In this document: piece by piece, positions 57,115-64,000 of the stretch
How the letters are laid out: the number at the start of each line of letters is the position of its first letter
Numbering within the stretch: position 1 is the first letter of the stretch
Assembly: GCA_964017065.1 (NCBI GenBank)
Contig: OZ024788.1
Coordinates: forward strand, 3,426,887 to 3,490,886
DNA from: Haliclona indistincta
Taxonomy: Eukaryota; Porifera; Demospongiae; Haplosclerida; Chalinidae
DNA length: 64,000 nt
Direction: 5' to 3'
Position numbers and translations under genes: made by a program
The notes under the pieces: generated by a model
Told to the model about the DNA's origin: nothing
Database searches by the model: none
What the model saw: the letters and a program-made list of their open reading frames with translations, nothing else

Positions 57115-57278
57115 TTCAGCGCGCCTAGCGCCTTTACGCGAGCAGTGCCGAGACCAAAACACCCACGAACAGTCGTGAAATTCTCCTGGCAGGTGCCTTT
57201 TGAACTTTGTTTTTAGCGAAACGGCGATATACATTCCGCGAGTTCTCGATCGTGATCCATTGTCAGCTAAGTGCTAGA

Positions 57279-58419
57279 CGGATACTGGTAAAACCAGGAA
57301 CGGGAAACGAGGAAACGGGAAATGGGAAATAGGAAATGAGAAACCAGAAATCAGTAACCATAATACATTGTAGCTGCCTCAAAGTACAGCTGATCATGAG
57401 TGCTGACGAGACTGCACGCATCATCATCATCTGGTGCACGGTCACTAGCACTGTTCACGTAGTTAGTACTGACTGCAGTCTAGCTCAGTCTCATGATCTG
57501 TGCTGTAAACACACTGGTCTAGCCAGCGCGAGCAGGGTGGACGACGGTGACTGTGCAGTCTACGATATGATCTGTGCCGCCAGCAGAGTGGTGGATCAAT
57601 CATTGTAGGCTTATGAATGATTTGGCTATCATCTTTTTTATTCATCAGATCTGACTGAGCAATCCAACTTCTTCATCGTTGCCTTTGTATTATTATAACT
57701 ACTTTCCCGGCATTTTGTGTAAAATTGATAAAACTCTGTTGTGTAAAATTACAATCCAATCGTTACTCCCACTGCAAACTAGACTGCACAGTACATAGCT
57801 ACACTCACCGTCGTCCGTGCTGGCTAGACCAGCGTGTTTAAAGTCTCAGATCATGACACTGCGCTAGACTGCAGTCACGATACTAACTACTACCGGACGT
57901 GAACAGTAAGTCTAGTGACCGTGCACCACATGATGACGATGCATGCAGTCTCGTCAGCACTCAGCTGTACTATTAGTGCATTTTCAGGCGCGTGTCCAGG
58001 AATGAGGAAAGATAGGTGCGCGCGCGAAGCGCGCCCGCAAATTCTAATTAATATTCATTTAATCGTTAAATTACGTCATTTTCGTCACTATTATCGTGGC
58101 GCACTGGATTTGTTCATCGCTGAACCATAGCGGAAAAACAGCCCAAACTACCTTAGAATGGGATTTTGGCAGCTGCTAAGCTTGTTGCAATAACAGTTAT
58201 GATAAATTGATAGCCACAGTGTACTTTGATGCAATGAATAATTTAAAACTTCAATGCTGAGGGGGGTGCTAGAGCACCCGGAGCCCTATCGTGGACACGC
58301 GCCTGATTTTGGTTACTGATTTCCTATTTCCCATTTCCAATTTCCCGTTTCTTATTTCCCGTTTCTTATTTCCCATTTCCCGTTTCCTCGTTTCCCGTTC
58401 CTGGTTTTACCAGTACCCG
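57279..58419. mobile_element. foldback transposon containing a nested MITE
   Basis: Long inverted arms start CGGATACTGGTAAAACCAGG and end with the complement of CGGGTACTGGTAAAACC. Both arms hold degenerate GGGAAA/TTTCCC runs and a shared inner block (GACTGCACG...GTGCACGGTCACTAG). Possible target TGCTAGA / TGTTAGA (one mismatch) lies outside both ends. The right arm is split by the MITE at 57985-58305. Confidence 0.75.
57985..58305. mobile_element. 321-bp MITE with GC-rich termini
   Basis: Exact inverted ends CAGGCGCGTGTCCA / TGGACACGCGCCTG, and a 5-base target ATTTT on both sides (57980-57984, 58306-58310). No coding. It inserted into the right arm of the surrounding foldback element and is therefore younger than it. 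Confidence 0.85.
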
Positions 58420-58848
58420 TGTTAGACGCCATTATTGTGATTGCGCAATACGCACGTGACCAAGCAGTGGTTAGCGCACGTGACCAACCACTACCTTGAG
58501 TATCTCCGCGCCGTATGGATCACGAAGAACACATATCTGTCTGGAGTCTTCGAAGAACGGTAAGATCATCTGATCGTATAGGATCACCATTCTACGCTTG
58601 CCAGATAATTATAACCGCCGTACAGATCTACAAACTAGTGTGGGCGGGGCTCGTATGCACTTCATGCATGCATGTATGCGTAGGCGAGCTGATATGTACA
58701 GCATAATAATTATTTTTAGCTACAAGTTTAAAATTGTTAATAATAAAGAAAAGCCATCAACAACAGGAAAACTAAATCAATTGTGGAAACAAAGACGGCT
58801 CAGTACGTTGATGATATTGTCACTAAAAAGTAAAAAGGACACAAACAA

Positions 58849-59228
58849 GAAATTAAAAAGATTTCTATTGAAATCAAAAGGATGTAGGGTTGTGAAATCT
58901 ACCACTGGTTCACAATGTAAACTAACAAGGAACAAGCATGGAATGGTAACACGATTGACTTGCTAACAGACCATAGATCCCTACATCAGTGGCTGTTGTG
59001 ATTGACTATAGCTAGTTCAGCTAGTTGCTGTTAACTGCTGACACCTGACATGCATTCAGCTTGAATATTGATCTTATGTACAGCCACTGATGTAGGGATC
59101 TATGGTCTGTTAGCAAGTCAATCGTGTTACCATTCCATGCTTGTTCCTTGTTAGTTTACATTGTGAACCAGTGGTAGATTTCACAACCCTACATCCTTTT
59201 GATTTCAATAGAAATCTTTTTAATTTCT
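58849..59228. repeat. 147-bp inverted repeat with 85-bp loop
   Basis: Arms 58849-58995 and 59081-59228 are almost exactly complementary. The right end is within 10 bases of where the nuclease-tail coding sequence resumes. Each arm reads out a frame with KRFLLKSKGCRVVKST, which is the same DNA seen twice, not two genes. Confidence 0.9.
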
Positions 59229-59235
59229 TTTTACT

Positions 59236-62200
59236 ATTGTTCCAGAAGTATTCTCTGTCAGTGATACAGTATTCTCTATCAGAATCAGCAATGGCAAAGA
59301 TGACAGGAATGTAATTGCTGGTGTTACAGGACAATGGGCTATTGGTAACATTGTTGTTGATGTCCTAGCTAGATATGACACCAACAGTATGAAGCTATTG
59401 CTCAGAGGAGCACCAAAGATTGGGATGACAATTGACCTACAGAAAGAGATCGACAGTCTCACAGGAACATATGTACCAATCCCTCTACCATCTGTCTCTC
59501 TCACTAACATAGCAGTCACTGGTCAGTTTGAGCTCATTAAAGGAGGACTAGCTACTGTAGTGATCAGTGGCTCCATTGGTAAGAACAGAGTCCATGCTGT
59601 GTTTCAGAAACCAGTAAAGGCTGGCAAGTTCTCTGGTGCCTTTGCTGCTGACATTGGTCCCATCAGACTCTCTGACGTTATCAGAAAGACAACTCAAGTG
59701 GACATTTCAAGAGTACCATTCTTTGGCTCTCTCACTATTCCAAGACTTGGTGTGACTGTATCCTCCGACTATCACCAGCTCTCTACTACCAAATGTCTTC
59801 TGTAAGGAAGGTCTCCTTCAGAACACAGCCGTCACCATCCCTAAAGGAATACAAGCCTTCACAACACTCAATTTCGGAGGTACAGAGGTATCAATAAGAA
59901 TGCGGTACTATAAGACTTTCTTGTCATTCGAAGTCATCAACAATGGTCAAATTCCAATTGGAACTCTTCTATCAACCATTCTTGGCATCAATATTCGTTC
60001 TCTTCCCTTACCTCCTGGAATAAAAGATGTTTTCCAGTTTCAAATTGACTATTTCTCCTTAGACACTAGTACTAAGCAACTGGTAGTGACCACTCAATAC
60101 CCAGGCACTCTGAGTTACTTCAACGGTTACCTCACCATCAAAAATCCAGGACTGAGAGTCAATGCAGTTCTCAAAAATCAACCAAAACTAAATCTTGACT
60201 TCAGTGGAGAAATCCAAATTGGAAAAGGAAACTACCTCATCACAATATCCAGAGATTCAACAATGGACAAATACATTTTAAAAGCCTCTTTTAAGAACAT
60301 TCCAATTTCTGATCTAATTCACAAATTTTCAGCTGAGGTTTTGCCGAATGAATTTCAAAACAAACTTAAAACATTTGTTCAGTTCAGCATCCACAATGCT
60401 AAACTAGCTCTTCCTCTTGGAACTAGAAACCTTCAGCTTCGATCACTTGTCAGGCACACCAGTCATTGGAGGATATAAGACCATCCATTTGAGTGCTATT
60501 ATTATTAGACAAGAAGGCAAGACAAAGCTAGTGGCAGGTTTCCAGTTAGGCAAAGTACGTTTTACAACTCTCATTTACAAAATCACTGGTAAAAATCTCG
60601 GAGGAATCGCCATTTTGAATCAGGAGTTGGACACTAGTCTACTGATCTCTCCTGTCTCTCTACCTGGAGTCCAATTGTATGGCAGCTTGTTGCAAAGCAT
60701 GAGTATTGTGAAAGGAGTGTCCATCAGTGCTGCTTTAAAATGGCCACCAAATTGTGCACAAGACAAGTTCTGTGCAGTTGCTCAAAGAGTACTTGGAAAA
60801 AATGCGCAATTTTCTCTCCAAGCAACAATAGCAAGTGCCAGTTCATTCACACTGTCAGCTGGAGTATCTGATGTTAGACTAGGAGCAGGAGTAGTGCTAC
60901 AACGTGCTGCTCTACAGGTCATGGTTGGAAGAGAAACTTCTTACGGTATCGAAGGATCAATAATATTCATCTTAATAAAATTGGAATAACATTGTCAGCT
61001 GGTATTCGAGTTGGCTCACGAGGAGTTGTTCTCCAGGGAAACATGCAAGGATGCTGGAAGAGAGCATTAGTGCCAAGTGGCTCAGTATCTGTAATCTTCA
61101 TCTTCTCATTGCCAACAGTTACTCTAGTGGGAGCTCTGGAGATAGGAGGAGAGGTTAGGATCGGTAATCCTTCCTGCCTTAGACAGCCTCTCATAGCAAA
61201 AGGATATGTTGGAGTAGACCAGCTCAGTCCTAACAACAATTTCTACTATGTAGAGCTAAAGAACAAAGTAACAATGGGAACTCTCCTCAAAGCATTCTGC
61301 ATCAAATTCCGTCTACCTCGTCATTTGGCTGACAGTGGATTTCCTAAAGGGTTTCTTTCATCCTTCTCTCCAATTGGCAAAGAACTGCCGAAAGTTGGCA
61401 TCAGTATTCCAGCAGGTTATCAGTTGAAAGGCATCATCAACATTCTTGGTCTTCAGGCACATGCTGATGTGACCATTAGTTCATCAAAAGGTGTTAGTAT
61501 GAATGTTGCTCTTCCTCCATTAAGAATTGCTAGAGGACTTCTTCAAATGTATGCTACCAGCAGGGATCGATCAAAAGGACCACTCCTCAAAATAACTGTA
61601 GCATCTGCTTACCCTCGTCCTAAACGAGATATCCATGCAAGCGGGTTTGTCTCTGTACTGGGTATTCAAGCACAGGCTTTGCTGAGAGTGACTAACACAC
61701 AGTATGAGTACAGAGTAGCAGGAAAGTTCCTCCACTTGTTCAAGGCTAGTCTCCATATTACTGCAAATTATGGTGACATCAGACGAGCTGGATTCCGAGT
61801 TCATGGTCATTTAAAGAACGACTTCTTTGCCACTATTCATAGAAAAATCCAAACAGGAATCAGAAAGTTTCTCAAGCTGGTACTAAAGCAATTGATAAGG
61901 CAAAGGAAAAAGTTAACCGCCAGAAAGTAAAATTTGACAGAGCTATTAAAAAGCTGAAATCAGCTGAGAAAAGAGTGAATAAAGCAAGACGAACATTTGA
62001 CAGAGCTAAAAAGAAACTACGAAGCTGGGAAAAAAAGTACGGAAGTTGTGTAAAACTAAGCGCTGTGGTAAAAGTGAGTTGCATAATCCTACAAATATTC
62101 AGTTATAATCTTTATCTTTTTCAGTTTGCATTGGGTGTATAAGAAATTGGGGATGGAAGTCATGTTGCCATAAGATTACTAACCCAGTGTGTGTCACAAA

Positions 62201-62642
62201 AAATGCTGCTTGCAAGGTGCTACGTAAAGCTGCTCTTGCTGGTCTTAAAGGAGCTCAATATCTTATTGAAAAAAGCAAGGGCATTCTTGATGCAGCTAAA
62301 ACAGTGCTTAGAGGAGCTCAGGGTGTGGTTAAAGTCGGCAAAAAATCTCTCGACTTTGTCAATGCTGTTCTTGAAGGAGTAAAGAGAGCCTATCAAGCTG
62401 GAACAAAGGCACTATCAGCTATCGTTAGTTTTGGTCTTGGAGGAGTTTTTGATATAAGAGAGGTCAGTTTCGATGTAGCTCTTAGCACAGCAGCAAATGG
62501 TCACTTTAGAGCCTCGATAGCGGTCAGCATATTCCGTAAACTGAAACGATTCAGTCTCGACATCAACCTGAGAAACATCCTCTCCTTTGTGAGAGCAATT
62601 GGAGAACGTGCAGTAAAAGGAATCAAGAAATTTCTCTTCTGA
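59236..62642 (+). pseudogene. giant tail of nuclease paralog 2, broken
   Basis: Homologous along its length to the last two exons of paralog 1 (GTYVPIPLPSVSL, FFGSLTIPR, GVDQLSPNNNFYYV, ILGLQAHADVTIS, SFGLGGVFDIREVSFDVAL). Compared with it I see a one-base loss near 59773, a 4-base gain near 60440, an indel near 60970, shifts around 61050-61130 and a shift near 61870, besides the upstream transposon nest. The final exon (about 62130-62642) is still open. Either it is decaying or long-read indel errors inflate the damage. The transposon nest alone prevents a full-length product unless it is spliced out. Confidence 0.85.
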
Positions 62643-63007
62643 ACCCCACATGGAAATGGACATTCTCTAGTAACACACTCAGTTAGTGAGTAAATACAGT
62701 AGTTGAGTCAGTAGAACACTAGTCAATAGAACATTGTTTTGTGTAGGTGAAGTTGCCTGATTTATTGATATTTCAGTAAAAGTTAAAATTTTCTTAACAA
62801 TCACTTCAAAATTCATTGAAACTTGCATATTTGGTATAAGCTATGTACATGACTATATGAAGACTGCTGAATGCTCCTGCACCTTGTTCAACTGCCTGAA
62901 CTTAGCTGTTATAATTTACTTAACTGCTCATACAAATTATGTACATAATGTGCGTAGGGTTTAATTACCGCACCTGTACATAATCATATGAAATTTCAAA
63001 ACTGGTA
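62643..63007. other. paralog 2 3' flank
   Basis: The first 90 bases after the stop match the 3' flank of paralog 1 (26.05-26.15 kb, complement), so the duplication reaches past the gene. The rest is AT-rich and empty. Confidence 0.6.
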
Positions 63008-63125
63008 CAGACCTTTGCATGTTGCTTGATAGCAGAAATTGTAAATGGGCGTTGGCTACTAGGTTAATTATGTTATAGGCCAAAGCCCATTTCACAATCG
63101 CTGTCAAGCAACTTGCAAAGGTCTG
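63008..63125. mobile_element. 118-bp palindromic element
   Basis: Arms CAGACCTTTGCATGTTGCTT / AAGCAACTTGCAAAGGTCTG with a short loop. No coding. Confidence 0.7.
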
Positions 63126-63202
63126 TATCTATTTATATACCATAGTGTGTGGGCGTCCCCATACAAGGCACAGGTGGTATATTCATCATATTCCCCACCA
63201 TG

Positions 63203-63357
63203 GTGCACACCTCAGTTAACCCATTGAAGAGTGAATTTCTCATATACCTCCATGGTGGTATATATCGCATAATCCACCATGGAGAATATGCGATATATAC
63301 CACCATGGTGGTATATGAGAAATACACTCCTCAAGGGGTTAACCAAGAGGTGTGCAC
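63203..63357. mobile_element. palindromic piggyBac-like MITE with TTAA ends
   Basis: TTAACCCATTGAAGAGTG... and the near-complement end in TTAA (63216-63342). The core repeats TACCACCATGGTGGTATA. The symmetry extends 11 bases beyond each TTAA (GTGCACACCTC). Confidence 0.7.
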
Positions 63358-63746
63358 TGGTCACGTGACCAGGTTGAGGTTGCACGACGACATCCTCGGA
63401 AAGTTATTCGCCTTGCAACTAGCAGCACCCAGTTGCAGGGCGAACATGCCGAGAAGTGGCTGAGATTTATAGTGTACAATCATCCAGACACTAGTGGGTA
63501 TTAAATTGGCAAGCATGTGACAAACCCCGCCCAAGTCATGTTGAATATTGCAAGAACAATTTGTAAAACTTGTCGATCGCTCTTTCGCTCTAGAAGCACA
63601 AAGCTGTCCAAGTCTTTCCCACACACTCTACTCAGGTACGCGTACACACTTGGGGCCTCCTCTCGGCCCGTGACTCACCGCTAAATCGAGATCCACGCGA
63701 ACGCGAGCAAGAAGCGACACCCACACGCTAAGGTATATAACATATG

Positions 63747-63917
63747 AACCATGGCTTGTCGGTGTGTATGCCGAATATACCACCCTCGGTCTCGGTCATC
63801 GGAAGTTTGCAGCCTCGATAAACCCCTCGCTTCGCTCGGGGTTTATCTCGGCTGCAAACTTCCTCTGACCTCGACCTCGGGTGGTATATTCGGCATACAC
63901 ACCTCCAAGCCATGGTT
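63747..63917. mobile_element. 171-bp near-perfect palindrome
   Basis: Arms begin AACCATGGCTTG and contain GGTGTGTATGCCGAATATAC; the loop is near 63825-63840. Frames on both strands read almost the same peptide because of the symmetry. Not a gene. Confidence 0.8.
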
Positions 63918-64000
63918 TATATATTACATAACAATCATACATGCAAATCAGTATACACAGCAAGAATCGTAGTAATGAAAGCTACAGGTGTTTACAATAT

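Larger units (their letters stand above)
56555..59235. mobile_element. 2.7-kb transposon nest inside the giant exon of paralog 2
   Basis: Paralog 1 is continuous at this place. In paralog 2 the codons for YIDIYTTS are followed by foreign DNA and coding homology resumes at 59236 (IVPEVFSVSDTVFSIRI). The filling has a block shared with intron 1 of paralog 1, a CTTC microsatellite, a foldback element with a nested MITE (57279-58419), a second shared block (58510-58850) and a 147-bp inverted repeat (58849-58995 / 59081-59228). Confidence 0.85.

Noticed and set aside
56712..57234. Long Leu-Pro-Ser-Phe and Lys-Glu-Gly-Arg frames
   Set aside because: Translation of a tetranucleotide microsatellite.
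58598..59334. Two frames with KRFLLKSKGCRVVKST as a gene pair
   Set aside because: Both are the arms of one 147-bp inverted repeat inside a transposon nest; no splice-supported gene.
63728..63972. Near-identical 61- and 73-codon frames on both strands
   Set aside because: Caused by palindrome symmetry.

Overview
The window is animal genomic DNA, most likely from a demosponge. Three things point there. It has a tight family of Death-NACHT-LRR receptors (sponge-type NLRs). It has single-copy metazoan genes (liprin-alpha, CPSF6/7, SIAH, MAGT1/TUSC3) with short GT-AG introns, many about 45-70 nt. It has a dense load of small inverted-repeat transposons and CR1/L2-like LINE fragments. Species cannot be named from sequence alone. 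One 200-N assembly gap lies at 2379-2578.

Layout. 1-3.4 kb: liprin-alpha on +, with coiled-coil exons, the gap, then SAM3 and the C-terminus. 3.4-7.4 kb: mostly non-coding, with transposon relics. 7.4-14.2 kb: NLR1, a Death exon separated by a 2.9-kb intron holding two piggyBac-like MITEs from a NACHT-LRR exon that carries an in-frame stop near its start. 14.7-16.4 kb: a LINE relic, then a second, broken copy of the liprin SAM2-SAM3 end. 16.9-21.2 kb: a Death-domain relic and NLR2. 21.8-25.2 kb: a beta-helix plus multi-pass membrane protein with one frameshift. 26.1-33.5 kb (-): a 10-exon gene for a secreted EndoG/NUC-type nuclease fused to a roughly 1,200-residue unrecognised tail. 34.8-35.8 kb (-): MAGT1/TUSC3-like oxidoreductase. 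36.1-43.4 kb (-): CPSF6/7 in 14 exons, divergent from SIAH (+, 44.1-44.9 kb). 45.3-48.2 kb: NLR3. 48.6-50.7 kb: a foldback transposon interrupted by a LINE. 53.2-62.6 kb (+): a second copy of the nuclease gene. Its eight upstream exons are intact, but its giant exon is broken by a 2.7-kb transposon nest and several frameshifts. 62.6-64 kb: several palindromic elements.

How it fits together. Two immune-type gene families (NLRs and secreted nuclease-tail proteins) are interleaved with housekeeping genes. Both families show duplication and decay: one NLR with a nonsense codon, one NLR Death relic, one nuclease paralog with a destroyed tail. The most unusual item is the nuclease-plus-giant-tail protein. 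I built its splice model by hand, and all ten exons join in frame to 1,603 residues. The paralog gives the same exon phases independently.
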